64,000 bases of DNA from Halisarca cf. caerulea (GCA_963170055.1 CAUJGJ010000397.1:9376801-9440800), one strand, 5' to 3'; positions 28,524-40,790 are shown, counted from the first letter of the stretch. The notes: generated by a model from the sequence alone, not told the origin. Program-made: numbers and translations.

Positions 28524-29377
28524 ATGGATCGTGCCAAAGCTATTTTGAAGTTCAACGAGTCTTCTAATGAGAAAATCTGACCGAATTATTGAAAACTTTG
28601 TCCGTAACGTCACTGAAAGACCTGTGCAGAGAGGTGAGCGTTAAACGATCTGGGAACAAGACGCAGCTGATCGGGCATCTGCTGACATACTGGGCCGACA
28701 GTTTCCAAATCGAAGACGAAGACTCCACTGTAAGCGGTGTTCCAGCTATTAAAGACATCTCCGTGTGGACAAGTATCCTGAGGCGAATTATGGGGTATTC
28801 TCCCTTAAGTGCTGATTTACCTCAATTGAAGTGGGGTCGAGAGAAGGAAGCTATAGCACGGGATTCTTATGTTGAATACATGAGGAAGCTTGGTCACAAA
28901 GATCTGTCTGTGAAGTCCTCAGGGCTGACTTTACTCCCTAGGCACTCATTTCTGGGAGCTTGTGCTGATGAGCTAATCTTGAATCATCGCCACCACAGTG
29001 ACACAAGTGGAGTTTTGGAAATTAAGTGTCCATTTTCAATCAACAAGAAATCTGTCACCAATTGCACCCCACATATGATAGCTACCAGATATCCGGATTA
29101 CTTTTTAACCAGCAATGAGAATGGAAAAATAGGGCTGAAGACAACCCACAATTATTACCACCAAGTACAGGGAGAAATGGCAATAAAAGGTTGTACTTGG
29201 GCACACTTTGTGGTATGGACGGCAGCTGAGTCTGACAACCTGCACATAGAAGAAATCAAATTTGATGAAGATCTGTGGGCCAATGCAATGCTTCCGAAGT
29301 TGACCAATTTCTATGAACGAATCGTGGTTCCTGAAATCTTAACCCGTCACCTACAAAAGGAAACTTTTAACATATAA
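28524..29377 (+). pseudogene. YqaJ-like nuclease of ISL2EU, one frameshift
   Basis: ATG 28524 (MDRAKAILKFNESSNEKI) is followed by a 1-nt frameshift near 28577, after which the frame is open to 29377. A SAP-like DNA-binding motif (LSVTSLKDLCREVSVKRSGN, LIGHLL) precedes the YqaJ/lambda-exonuclease fold: LKWGREKEAIARDSY, FLGACADELIL (catalytic Asp), VLEIKCPFS (Glu-x-Lys) and YYHQVQGEMA. Such nucleases are constant partners of ISL2EU transposases, and an end-processing role is presumed. A TGACGTCA palindrome lies at 28435-28442 within the 5' terminus. Confidence 0.85.
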
Positions 29378-29541
29378 TTTCTTAGCCTTTAAATATATAT
29401 CGAGTCAGCCGGACTAATATTGGCAATTATTATTTCTTAGTCTTCACTTATGTACGTGTTTGTATAATGCAGGCAATCATGGTTATTAAAAAGAGTTACA
29501 ATGATTAATTGAATTCAGAACAATATGCATACATGGCAAGA

Positions 29542-30980
29542 TTATGAGTCTGCTACAGGAATGATTGGTTTGCTAAAGTTTGTTAAAAACGAACATACAA
29601 AAACTATATCAGATGCCATGTCAGCCACATTCAATGGCAACACATGCTGTAGCAGGCGAAAATTCTTGATTCTGCCTATGGCACGTTCCACATGGATTCG
29701 AAGGGAAGCTATATGCCTTGTTTTCAGGACTTCCTGAGAAGTCAATTGCTGCCGAGATCCCAAAAATGGTGGAATATTCAAAGTAATGCCTCTAGATGAC
29801 AATGTTGAATGGATGTCAAAGCCACGATCTGCCATTACATTATCTCCTGGCTCCAGGAGATCTAGAAGCCCCGATTTCTCTGTCAAAGCCTTGTCAGATA
29901 TTCGTCCTCCCCAGAGTTCAGAAATGAAAGTGACAACACCTCCAGGACTAATACCCACAAGTAGCTTGAAGGTGTTATGATGTTTGTAGTGAGAAAAGGT
30001 TATCGACTGACCCATCAAAGAGCTTGGTCTTTGGATGAACAATTCTGTACAATCTATAATAATCCTGGTATTCGGATATTTCTTGAACGACAAGGGCGTG
30101 TACTTGGTAATCAGATGTTTTGAAGGCCATGGGAAGATCTTCTTTAGGTGGATACGCAAAGTCTTGATCCATGAGGCAAATATCTTGGAATACGAACTTA
30201 GTGAAATGTCAAAACGATCAGCAACATCTTCCATTAAAAGCCCCAAACGTAATCTAATTAATACAGATAGAATTTGCTCTTCAAGAGACAGCTTTTGACT
30301 TCTGCCAACACCGGGTACAGAGCTGATAGATTCAAAGTATTCACACAGCCATTTAAACATGTCATATGAAGGTAGGCCTGTGTAAAAACGTGTTTTCTCG
30401 TCATTCCACTTAATCAAATCCATTTGACTCTTTGACATAGACTGCATTTTGTTTTCTAGTGACTGTACCTGGGTAGATAGCTCCTGGATCCGTGTTCTTG
30501 CCTCAATCATTTCCTGCATCAAGGCTTCAGACGTCAAAACCGTTTGTACACAAGCATGTGATGTGACCCGAGTGGGACAAAGATCTTCAACACGAGCTTG
30601 TGACATATTCACAAGTACTCCAGCCGCTTCTTCGATGTAGCTATATCCTTGGATTCCTCCAATGCCTTGTCTTCTTTGACTTTCTCGCGGCGAGATCGTC
30701 GTTCACTTCTTCCCTTGCTTGCGGTGACTTTGAGTCTTTTCTTGCCATCCTTGAACAGGGTAGGCACATAATCCACGCTATTCGGGTCCCTCGAAGGCTT
30801 TCCAGATACAAAATGTTCTCCACAAATGCGACTGGAAGCGGTAGGCTGCCAATTTTGGCGCGATACAGCACGTACCCATTTGTCCTTACAAGCTTTGTCA
30901 ACTGGAAAGACAAAAAATCCTATTCCAGAACCTACAGAGAAACGATTTGTACAGCCGACTGAACAACAACTAACTGGCAT
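29542..30980 (-). pseudogene. THAP-DDE transposase of ISL2EU, one frameshift
   Basis: ATG 30980 opens a THAP zinc finger (MPVSCCSVGCTNRF, FPVDKACKDKWVRAV, SSRICGEHFVSG, DYVPTLF) and a Lys/Arg-rich linker. A one-base shift near 30630 leads into EDLCPTRVTSHACVQTV, a coiled coil (IQELSTQVQSLENKMQSM), an HTH region (LSLEEQILSVLIRLRLGLL) and a DDE_4 core: Asp in TRIIIDCTELFI, Asp in NVMADRGFDI and Glu in HVERAIGRIKNFRLL. The THAP finger would recognise the element ends. Apart from the single shift, the protein looks whole. Confidence 0.88.
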
Positions 30981-31252
30981 GGCCGAGTCTCAGGACGAAA
31001 TCGATTTACGATGTACACGGCGTTGCGATTCCTTTTTGCCAACAGCTGGTTTCCACGCCGAGTGCGCGCGCTTCCGGTTACGCAATTTCGAAACTGGCCT
31101 ATAAATTCATACTTTTCTATTACTATTATATAAATTCTCTATTATAAGACTTTTCTTCAAATCCATATTATATATATATATATATATCGGACGAGCGTTA
31201 CACACCGGAAGTCCAAATGAAAACAATATAGGGGCTGCCTGTGGCAGCCCCT

Positions 31253-31574
31253 AAAAACAAAGACTTGCTTACCATACTCCGCAGTATGGCGAGACTTTAT
31301 CAAACCCGGGAAATGCACTTAGAAACACAGAGGAAGACAAAGACAATCGAAGGACCAGTCCAGAACAGATTTCTGATGAAGAACAGCTGCAAAATTTCTG
31401 AATTCAATTCTGCTCTTCTTCAACATTCCTTGCAGTGTTAAACGAGGTCTAAACAAACACACAGACACAATATCACACACACACGTGAACATATCCAAGA
31501 ACAGACACAAAGAATTTCGTTCACTATGGCCTACTCATATTAAACCACACCAAACCACTTCAAAGACACATTAA
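31253..31574. other. Repeat flank of piggyBac 1
   Basis: From about 31443 this matches repeat A2 (compare 2370-2500: gaacatatcca, cctactcata). The match continues at 34703-34760 (atggttagccaaagaaa), showing that piggyBac 1 inserted into an A2-like repeat. A short open frame at 31241-31441 has no recognisable domain. Confidence 0.5.
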
Positions 31575-34500
31575 CCCTTCTACCCTCACCCGTATCAAAT
31601 TTGAACATAATTCCCGAATTTTCGTAACTCGAACGGTAATACGTATTCCGGCTTGCGGCACACCATTCGATAGCTCAACTTCGGTACTTTTAGATCAGTG
31701 AGGAAAACCCTACACTTTAGCACAGTGTGTGGGGCTGGACCACGATTCTTAGGGTGCTATCACAAATGTGAAATTCACCGTATAATTAGGTAAAAGTTCT
31801 GTAATCTGTGAATAATGTGGCGGCCCAAAGTTGACGCGTAAGGTCAAGCGAAGTGATAAAGTATTTTCAATCCCATCATTCATCGGACGAAACTGAACCA
31901 GAAAATTCTGATAGTTTTAGCAAGTATATTGGAAGAGTTCTTTCTGATTCGGAGGCAACTGATGGTACAACAGACATTGGGAACTCGGACGAAGATCAAT
32001 CCACAGACGGAGATGGACACTCGATGATCGTATCAGAAAGAAATGTCAGTTCGGAGCCATTAGACATAACAAGAACATCAGATGATTCAGAACAAATGTT
32101 GTCAACCCTTTTGGACATTAGAGCAGATCCGTGGGAGAGCTCTGACAGTGAAGAGCCAGTACTTTCTTCGAGTGAAGATGCATGCCTTCGTAGTAGTGAA
32201 TAAATCACTATGGAAGGACAGAAGACTCCAGAAGAAAGCTGTGGTAGTACTACTGAGGGATATTATGCCAGTGTAGGTGAGAATGTCGACATCAGAGAAG
32301 GTAAAGGTGATGATAGCAGTGAAGACTGTAGTGGCTCTACTGATGAACACCCTATCAGTGACCATACAAGGATCACGAGAAGTCACAGTCAGACAAGGTA
32401 TGCTGGTGGAACTAGGCGTGGTAGAGCTAGGATAGCCAGAGGACGAGGCACTCGTTGGCATGGTGGTGGTGGAAGAGGCTCCAGTTATACCAGTTGTATT
32501 CCAGCTACCGCAGTCTCTATTGAAGAAAAGGATGTTGGATTTCAGGAGTGTGAGGAATTTTCACCTTTGCGAGACCCAGGGCCACAGTTGTGTAAGGATA
32601 CACTGTCACAATTGGACTTGTTTCGTTTGTATTTCAATGACAAAGTTATTGAAAGGCTGGTGAAAGCAACAATAGCATATGCTGAATCGAAGAAAGACCA
32701 GAAACCTGCCATGCACAAGCGATTCAACTTTTCACCTCTCACAACTGAAGAGATGATGCGACTTATCGGTGTACTACTCATTCTGAGTATGCATTCAACA
32801 AGGAGCTACCGTCATGCATGGAATCCTAACAGTTTGCAGGTTGGTGTATAGCACATTTATTTTATGAATTTTGTCCCTTAGCTAGCATTGTCTGCAATTG
32901 TGCATAGGTGAATTTTGTTTTGATATACACATTTGCTCTGCTCACAGGCTCTTGTTCATCTACATAGTCTAATGTCTCGCAATCGGTTTGAGGCCATTAG
33001 CTGTTTTTTTTTTCATGTTGTGACATCCCAGGAAGAAGATCAGCTCAGAGATGATCCTTTGAAGAAGATCCGCCCACTACATGACATGATAAAAGCAAGT
33101 TGTTTGGAGTTTTACCAGCCTTTACAAGAATTATCCATTGACAAAAGAATGGTAAAGTCAAAGGCCCGTACACACTTTCGTCAGTATATACGGAATAAGC
33201 CCACCAAGTGGGGCTTCAAGTACTGGGTACTTGCAGACCCTAATGGATACACCCTTGACTTCAATGTTTACAGTGGAAAGCACCGATCAGTTCCTTTATC
33301 TCAGCACGGTCTAGCACATGATGTTGCCGTGGAGCTGATCAAACCATATTGCCATCAAGGGTACATTGTGTTCATGGACAACTTCTACACTAGTCCTCAA
33401 GTTGTGACTTCACTGAAGCTGTTGGGTTTGCGAACTACTGGAACTGTTCGGGTCAATTGACAAGGTGTGCCCCAAGCTGTCAAAAGCCTTGCAAATGTAC
33501 TGAACCAGACAAGTGTGCCCAGAGAAACAGGCTTTTACATTCGTGAGCCAGGATCTACATCTGTATATTGCTGTTGGCGGGATAATAAATGTGTGACTGT
33601 CTTGTCCAATTGCTACCCTGGACATGTTGAGGGCACTGTCAGACGGAGGTCAAAGGATCAGTCTGAACAATTTGTGGCAACTGATGTACCCATGCCATCT
33701 GCCATCAGGAATTATAATAGATTTATGGGTGGGGTTGATCTATCCGATCATTTGATAGGCTATCACTGTATTGTATGACAAACCAAGAAATATTGGAAAA
33801 CCTTGTTTTTTCATTTGTTGGAGGTTGCCTTGATCAATGCATTCATTTTATGGAAATAGAAGGCTATGGTTGAAGGAACCCCACCCCCTACTGGACGGAA
33901 ATTCCGTGACCAAGTCATCCTCTTTATCATCAAGGAATACAGTGAAGTTAGCATTGCCCCCATGGAAGACTTCAAAGTTTTACATGGCAGTATTGCTTAT
34001 GGTGGGAACAGGCGGAGATGTAGTATCTGTCACAGTTTGACAAGCAGACTTTGCCCTGATTGTCCCTTTTCCCCAGCATTGTGCCAATCCATCAAAAGGG
34101 ATTGCCATGGAATATGGCATTCACGTACTAGCCATGCTAGACGCATACAATGGTTTCAGCAGAAGACAGCAAAGGCCACGGCAGCTCAACCTCGGTCCAG
34201 GAAGAAAGGCAGGAAGACCAAAGGGGAACAAAGACAAGAAAAAGAGAACTGTAGCCTAGCTTTAGGACCCTGTACTGCCCTGTTCTGGATCATTATTTGC
34301 ACTCTGTTGTATTATTTCTGTGTATTTCTTGAGTTATTATTGTTTGGTAAGTTACTCAGCGACTGTTTGTATTATCCCATCGTGTGAGGTACCATTTCAA
34401 AGAGGACACTGTGATCTTTAGAATGGTGTAGGTTTTGTATGGGTACGCTCTTTTGCAAGTCCTACGAAAATTGCGCAATATGGCGAGTACTAGAAAGTGC

Positions 34501-34698
34501 GTAATTTTTCCAGTTATGTGTCAATTTGTGGCTCGTTGCTATTAGCAACGCAAAACGCCGCCCACAAATCGATTCTTCTGTTCATTGTGATTACAATGAT
34601 ATCCAACATGTCTGGTAGAAGAGCTTCTAAACATTATAAAGTAACCTTCTAAAAATATTGGTGTTGGAAATGTCAAATGTATGGGGAGGGTGGGAGGG
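31575..34698 (+). mobile_element. piggyBac transposon 1
   Basis: TTAA flanks both ends (31571-31574, 34699-34702). The termini are CCCTTCTACCCTCACCCGTA on the left and CCCTCCCACCCTCCCCATAC on the right complement, typical CCCT-starting piggyBac ends. One transposase gene lies inside. The 3' untranslated part, 34388-34698, holds no gene. Confidence 0.88.
31853..34387 (+). pseudogene. piggyBac transposase (PGBD-like), decayed
   Basis: An acidic Ser/Asp-rich N-terminus (31853-32203) is followed after a stop by a Gly/Arg region (RYAGGTRRGRARIARGRGTR) and the DDE_Tnp_1_7 domain: SQLDLFRLYFNDKVIERLV, a possible intron with donor CAG|GTTGGT at 32839 and acceptor near 32947, then NRFEAISCFFFH, Asp in LSIDKRMVKSKAR, Asp in IVFMDNFYTSPQVV and Asp in NRFMGGVDLSDH. 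A Cys-rich C-terminal region follows (RRCSICHSLTSRLCPDCPFS...). In-frame stops after TGTVRVN and YHCIV and a frame change near 33860 inactivate it. The catalytic DDD triad is still readable. Confidence 0.87.
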
Positions 34699-35207
34699 TT
34701 AAAACATTTCAAAATGGTTAGCCAAAGAAACACAGCTTTCACTAGTCATCTAGTCATTGACAGACATGTGAAAATGGTAGACAATGGATGACATTCGGCC
34801 TCTTCGGAAGAATACTAATCCAAAAAACAGAGACTTGCAATGTCTTGTTGTTGCTGTAATTGCAAAGGAACTTGTTCAAACTTCTCATGCAAGAAATCTG
34901 AAAAACCTTGTTCCTCTTGCCTCCCGAGTAAATTCGGCAGCTGCATCGACGTCTCCACCAACATTCAGCCTTAGCAGGATGATTTATTTGACTTATCCAA
35001 TCCTCAACCTACTGAAGATTCCTCTCAATCGGTTTTATCTAATGACCAGCATAATCTACCAGTGCCTCTGCTACAGCTACCATCAAAGAACGAAGCAAGA
35101 CAATATCAATAGAGTTTTCAGCCGTCTCATGCTCTCAGGAAAAGTTTGAAAAGCCATCAATTTCATCACTAGAAAATCGGCAAAAGGTGTTTTACATCTT
35201 GATGAGA

Positions 35208-35467
35208 ATAAGTAATTTGAGTTAAAACTTGTCGGGGGTGCTGCCCCACACGCTCTAATTACTTGCAAAGCATTGGAGTGTAAATGCACAGCTGAACATT
35301 CATTGAACATACTGTTTATTGTAGCTGGACAATTGTTTTGAAACAATTGCCATATTTGGCAATTGTTTTCAAAACAATTCCTATAACTTGTTCCTGTATA
35401 AATTCATACTTCTCTATTACTGTTATATAAATTCTCTATTATAAGAATTTTCTTCAAATCTATATTA

Positions 35468-35526
<59 letters not shown>

Positions 35527-35597
35527 GTATATCGGACGAGCATTACACACTGGAAGTCCAAATGAAAACAATATAGGGGCTGCCTGTGGCAACCCCT
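35208..35597 (+). mobile_element. Family B hairpin repeat in the RT gene
   Basis: A full-length copy with a longer (TA)n tract (about 35471-35515), a slightly decayed outer hairpin (aagtaatttgag ... ctctaattactt) and an inner hairpin mutated in one base (tgcctgtggcaacccct). It lies between codons DEN and KTPSP of the RT polyprotein. Confidence 0.85.
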
Positions 35598-35810
35598 AAA
35601 AACCCCGTCACCTTAGGCCGCGGTCACACTACGTCGGAATCCAAGTTTATGTTAATGTGGACGGGAGTTTCTGGCGGTCACATTTCAATTTTCGAAACGT
35701 GAACGTGGACGCACGTCACATTCCACGTGACCGTCAACGTGGGACTAGTTGCCCCGGTGAAGTGTATTTGTCTTTCAGGAGTGATTGTTAAGGATCAAAA
35801 TTGGTCGAAG

Positions 35811-36711
35811 ATGGCTACAATGCAGAAGAAACAGAAGCAAAAGTGGGATGTTGAAGCCAAACAGAAACTTATCGATATCTGGGCTGATATTTTGAGCAAA
35901 ACAAACGGCAAAATGCTATCACGCAAAAGTAAAGAACAAATTGCTACAAAGCGCCTGCATGAATATGTGAGTGAAGAGCTCAGGCTAGAGGACACATATT
36001 CAGAGAAAGCTGTAGGCTACAAAATTGACTCGCTCATCAAGAAAGGGAAACAAAATTAATGTATAGCATTTACCAAAAGAAGGGGGAGACTGGCAAGGAA
36101 CTTGAGGATAAAGATCTCATAGATGTAGAGAAAGCCAAGCTATCCTGGCCAAACTTTGACATATTTTATGAACGATTCAAGGACCATCCAACCCTTGGAC
36201 CAGGATCTGTGGAGGAATCTTGCAAAGTTCCAACACCAACGAGGGAGGAAGTGGTGGCCTCCTGTTCACCTGATGTAAGCACTCCATCCAGCTGTAGATG
36301 TCCAAGCAGGGCATCGAAGGATGAGGATGAAGACTGGCAGGATGTGGATGATGAAGATCACGATGGCAGTGAGGATAACCCTCCGAAAAAACGAAAAGTA
36401 ACAGGAAAGGGCAAACAGGTGCGAGTGGGGAAAAGGAGTGGATCATTGGCTATGACGCAAATGCAATTTATGAGTGCATTCAGTGAGACGCAAGAGAGAA
36501 TGCAGACCCAGCACATGGAGCACGAGAGGAAATGCAACAGGAGGCTATTGCATTTCAACAGCAGATGGAGCAGGACCGAATAAAGTTTGAAGCACAGTTG
36601 TCAAGCAATCTGCAGCAGCAGAATAACAAATTTCAGCTTGATCTTGTTCAACAAAATCAACTTTTTCAAGCTGAGATCTTTAAAAGATTGTTTGAAATAC
36701 TAGATAAATAA
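35811..36711 (+). pseudogene. Myb/SANT-like protein of Harbinger 2
   Basis: It starts MATMQKKQKQKWDVEAKQ at ATG 35811. The trihelix-like domain is LIDIWADILSKTNGK, IATKRLHEYVSEELRL and KAVGYKIDSLIKKGK. A frameshift at TAATG (36056-36060) leads to YSIYQKKGETGKELED, an acidic linker and a basic nuclear-localisation-like KKRKVTGKGKQVRVGKR. A second shift near 36530 leads into a Gln-rich coiled coil ending FQAEIFKRLFEILDK. The protein corresponds to the Myb-like partner that takes Harbinger transposase to the nucleus. Confidence 0.82.
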
Positions 36712-36768
36712 ACTTTGAATTTATTATTACTATTTGACATCAGTATTGTACTTATCATGGCATATATA

Positions 36769-38000
36769 CTAGTTGGGCGCTGGTCTGTGTCGATGTATGT
36801 ACTTGGCCACTGCGTCCCTCACTGACGATGCCACAGAGCTTGATGCAGACTGTGCATTGTCTGGAGTGATTTGCACATATGCACTCTCTTCCGGCAACCA
36901 CCCAATTTCAAATGGCCAGTTATTCCTTTCACATAACATTGTGCAGTGCACTACCAGACCATGGCAATTAGTAGTGCAAATAATGGATCATTTATCCTGC
37001 ATGTTCCATTCATTATTTGCCAACATCCTTTCAACCTTCCGAAAGCTTGTTCAACAACTCTCCGGGTGCAGATCAGTGAATAATTGAAACTGCGTTTACA
37101 GCCTTGAGTTGATCCACTGTCCTCGTAACACTTCATGTATGTTTGACTGAGCGGAAATGCTGCATCAGCAACAAGATATGGCTTTACTTGTACTCCCTCT
37201 ATCAGTCGTGGAGGATGAGAAAGCCACTCCCCCGATTCAATGTTCTCGTGTAACATGCTGTTGCGATGTGTGTAGGAATCTCCTATGGACCCCAGTCTAC
37301 CAGAATTGACATAGGTGAAAATTCCCCTAGCATCAACGCATCCCAAAACAATGATTGAACAAAACTTTTATAGCAAAAGTATGTGTCACCAAAAGCCTCG
37401 GGTTTTTTGATAGGCATGAATGTGCCGTCAATGCTCCAGCACAAAATGGCAACCCACACAATGCTTTAAAATCTACCATGACTTGTGAGAGCTCAGAACC
37501 AGTTGGGAATTTGATTGCTTGGGGTACCAATCTTTTACACAATATGTCTATACCTTCATGAACAATTGAAACAATTGTTGATTTACCCAATGCATACAGT
37601 ACTGCCAGTTGAGAAAAACTTGAACTATGAGCCAGCCAATGAAGAAGAATAGCTATTCTCTTGGTAGCAGGAATCGCGCGTCTCATGTGAGTGTCCTCCC
37701 TCTTGAAATACTTCTTGTATGTCTGGGAAAGAAGCCAAAATGTGTCCTCTGTCATCCTAAAGTTTTGAACATACTGGTTGTTCTCCCAGTCTGGATACGA
37801 TCGCCCCATTCGTCGCCAGAGATGACAGACATCTTTCTCCCAAAACCCCAGCCGTCTCGGTGCTGCCCAGAATTGACAGGGAGCACGATGTAATGGCAAT
37901 AATACCTGACTGAACACCGCAAATGTGGATACCTGACGAAGTTGAGCTAAAGGTCTACTTCTGCATAGATACCGCTGACTCATGATGCTATACCGGGTGC
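36769..38000 (-). pseudogene. Harbinger transposase 2 (DDE_4), several frameshifts
   Basis: The blocks in order on the minus strand are YVQNFRMTEDTFWLLSQ, TKRIAILLHWLAHSSSFSQL, YALGKSTIVSIVHEGI, then after a one-base shift IDGTFMPIKKPEAFGDTYF (first Asp), LVADAAFPLSQTYM (second Asp), RRVVEQAFGRLKGCWQIM (Glu), and after another shift a C-terminal tail NNWPFEIGWLPE to the stop at 36769. The start near MSQRYLCRSRPL (about 37982) is a guess. At least three shifts make it a pseudogene, though all three catalytic residues remain. Confidence 0.82.
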
Positions 38001-39961
38001 GGAGACGAATCCTGTGGACTGTATGTCCTGCGCGATGCCGAAATGACGATAAAAGAAGAAAACAAACGAACGAGAGGACCACCATCTTTTCACTCAGTTG
38101 AATTATCATGTGACCGGACATCCACGTTAAAATCGCAATTATTCTGAACGTGAACGTCACGTTTCCGGCAATCGTGACGCAGTGTGACCGCGGCCTTAAG
38201 TAATGGTGAGATAGTAAACAAATCCATTCTCAAAGTACTGAAAGAAAAGCATCCATCAGCAAAGACACCAAATGATGAAATTCTCCTCCCGAAAGGAGAC
38301 AATTTGCCATCCACAGGAATAAACTTCATCTTTGAATCTCTTGACTCCTGAACCATAAAAGAAAGTGCTCTTGGTACAAATGGCTCTACAGGTCCTTCAG
38401 GCGTTGATGCTTCAGTTTGGAAAAAAATGTGTATTTCATTCAAATCTGCTTCAACAAACCTATGTGCCTCACTAGCTGCTGTTGGTAGGCAAATTCCCAC
38501 ATCCCTGTTGACCCTAATGATTTAAGTCCCCTTATTGCAAGCTGTCTAATCCCATTTAACAAACACCCAGGAGTGCGCTCAATAGGGGTCAAAGAAGTAC
38601 CAAGGAGAATCATCTTATTGCTGAAGACATCAGGAAAGCAGCAGGTTCACTTCAAACATAAGCAGGTCAAGAAGCTGACTCTGGAGCAGCTGTTCGTGCA
38701 ATGCATGAAATTTTGAATTCTTACAATGTAGAAGGAGCATTGCTAGTCAACGATCACTATACTGTGTCCAGCACTGTCCACCATTTCACAAAACACCTAC
38801 CAAACACCACCCAGGCTCATTTTCTCAGGTCACAGTGAAATTGCCTCTTTGGAAGGTACAACTCAGGGGGATTCCCTTGGGATGGCTATGTACACCATAG
38901 ACTTTGTACTACTCATCCTCAAGCTCAAAGAAGAGTGTCCACTCATGAAACAGGTTTGGTTTGTCGATGATGCCAGTGCAGCTGCCACTTGTAGTCACCT
39001 TCGCCATTGGTGGGACTGTCTTTCACAAGAAGGACCTAAGTATGGTTATTACCCAAATGCGGCCAAAACATACTTAATAGTCAAGGAGGAATACCTTTCA
39101 AGTGCAGAACAAGCATTTACCGACACCGACATCAAGATCATCACCTCGGGAAAATGCCACCTTGGAGCTGCCCTAGGATCTGACGCCTTCATAGAAGAAT
39201 ATGTATCAAGCAAAGTACAAGAATGGGCAGAACATATCCTCAAGAGACACTTGCAGCCTTTACTCATGGCTTCTCCAGCAGATGGACTTATTTATCTAGA
39301 ACAATTCCAAACACACTGATCTGTTCAAACCGCTTGAGACTGTAATTCATTCCTACTTCATTCCCGCACTAACAGGCCGATCTACTTGTTCTGATGATGA
39401 AATGCTCCTTCTCTCCCTCCCAGCTCAAATGGGAGGACTAGGAATTAGTAAATCTGATTCTGATGTATTTGATTCTTCCTCAGCCTACAAAACAATTACA
39501 GCTCCCTTGGTCAAATTGACAGTCTCTCAAGATGCCATCACACAGCCAGATGATTCAAGAATCTCTGAAGCTAAAGCAAAAATGAAGAAACAAAACTAGA
39601 CCAACAAAAAGACTTCATGGAAAAACTCAAGAAAAATCTGGGTCCCAACAAACAGCACCCTCTAGAGTTATCATGTGAACATGGAGCCTCCACCTGGATC
39701 TCAGCAGTGCCTATTGTAGCTCAGGGGGTTGATCTCCACAAGAGTACTTTTAGAGATGCACTATGTCTCCGGTATGGGTGGCAGTCTGATGGTCTTCCTA
39801 GCTATTGTATTTGTGGGAACAAGTTCACAACAAATCATGCCCTGATCTATTGTGATCAGATCTCTCTTGCAGTTGCTGAAGGTCAAATTGGGCAATAACT
39901 AGCCATATATGACCTGTATGTTTACATTATTATGTCACTATGTAATGCTGTTGTGGATTTA

Positions 39962-40353
39962 TTTCACTAGTCATTCACCTTTTTCCAAACTTTCTTGAAC
40001 TTTTTCTTGACTTCCATAGGCTTCCGCGGTAGAGTAAGATAAATTTTCTCTGTTTATCCATCCCTCCGTGGACGTTTTTTCCTACATTCTTTGTCTAAAC
40101 TCTCTTCCAGGTTAGAGAAGGTATCAGAGAGTTTTGAGTCCTTCCGAAGGTTTTTCAGCAAAGACAATACCTTTAGACTTGTTGGTAAACCTCGTAAACT
40201 TGAATGTTCATGGCATTTCTTTGTGCCAGTTGAAAATTTGTAACTAACTCTCAAAACAACTCCTTATGGCTGAAAGTTTCTTCGCTGACAAAAACAGGAG
40301 CCAAGACACAAGGTACAGTAGAAAATAACCACCCGAAAGTCTGCCATGTTGTT

Positions 40354-40395
<42 letters not shown>

Positions 40396-40442
40396 TTGTT
40401 ACAGACCTTATGGACACTTCCGGTGAAAGTAAAAATAATATA
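39962..40442 (+). mobile_element. Non-autonomous repeat A2, second copy
   Basis: Matches 2540-3040: cttccgcggtag, a middle part with gagtccttccgaaggtttt, gccatgttgttgacata, (TA)n (40358-40390) and acttccggtgaaagtaaaaa. The inner hairpin is lost; the end runs into taatag-rich DNA. Positions 39899-39961 before it hold nothing. Confidence 0.7.
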
Positions 40443-40621
40443 GTAAGTAATAGTAATAGTATAATAATATAGTAATATAATATAATATAAAAATATAAAA
40501 ATAAACTTACAACAATCAATAGCAGTTGTAAAAAAATTCTTCCTTATTTGGCATTCTAGAGGGATACAAAGAGTGTACATAAGGGATGCCCTTACACACA
40601 CACACACATACACACACACAC

Positions 40622-40689
<68 letters not shown>

Positions 40690-40724
40690 ATGCACACATA
40701 CACCCACACACATATATACATAAA

Positions 40725-40776
<52 letters not shown>

Positions 40777-40790
40777 CACAACATGGCCGA
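40443..40790. repeat. taatag- and CA-rich simple repeats
   Basis: Short taatag/taatata repeats (40443-40500) precede CA runs at about 40599-40684 and 40731-40768. Reading frames here are translated microsatellite. Confidence 0.9.

Larger units (their letters stand above)
28423..31099. mobile_element. ISL2EU-type DNA transposon (YqaJ + THAP transposase)
   Basis: The 2,677-bp insert begins GACCAGTTTTGAAATGACGT and its other end, read inward, is GGCCAGTTTCGAAATTGCGT (16 of 20 identical). The target is TATA (28419-28422, 31100-31103), read as a 2- to 4-bp duplication; the exact length cannot be resolved in this sequence. A + strand YqaJ nuclease gene and a - strand THAP/DDE transposase gene are convergent, the known layout of ISL2EU elements. 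Confidence 0.87.
28228..31252 (+). mobile_element. Family B hairpin repeat, split by ISL2EU element
   Basis: The left part, 28228-28422, holds the outer hairpin and complete central palindrome. The right part, 31100-31252, resumes with ataaattcatacttttctat, (TA)n, cggacgagcgttacacaccg and the inner hairpin. Removing the ISL2EU DNA restores cctgtataaattc as in the other family B copies. Confidence 0.9.
35616..38195. mobile_element. Harbinger transposon 2
   Basis: The inverted repeats start GGCCGCGGTCACACT on both ends, and the TTA target is duplicated (35613-35615, 38196-38198). The subterminal DNA is rich in acgtgaacgt-type phrases in both orientations. The + strand DNA-binding gene and - strand transposase gene are convergent. 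Its TIRs and proteins differ from those of Harbinger 1, so these are two subfamilies. Confidence 0.9.
34813..39898 (+). pseudogene. Non-LTR-like reverse transcriptase polyprotein, twice interrupted
   Basis: The N-terminal piece, 34813-35207, has a Cys-rich zinc region (CNCKGTCSNFSCKKSEKPCS, CLPSKFGSC). After family B and Harbinger 2, the frame resumes at 38199 through KTPSPLSNGEIVNKSILKVL and STGPSGVDASVWKKMCISF. It continues, with frame changes, into an EGTTQGDSLGMAMY block, QVWFVDDASAAATC (catalytic Asp-Asp), KYGYYPNAAKTYLIVK and CHLGAALGSDAFIEEYVS, and ends in ASTWISAVPI...FRDALCLRYGW and an incomplete CxC...H zinc motif. I know this RT family only by pattern. Several stops and shifts make it dead. 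The missing C-terminal blocks resemble the fragment at 15565-15800. Confidence 0.75.

Noticed and set aside
39712..39740. Another tRNA A-box-like phrase (tgtagctcagggggttg)
   Set aside because: It lies inside the RT reading frame and has no B box or acceptor stem.
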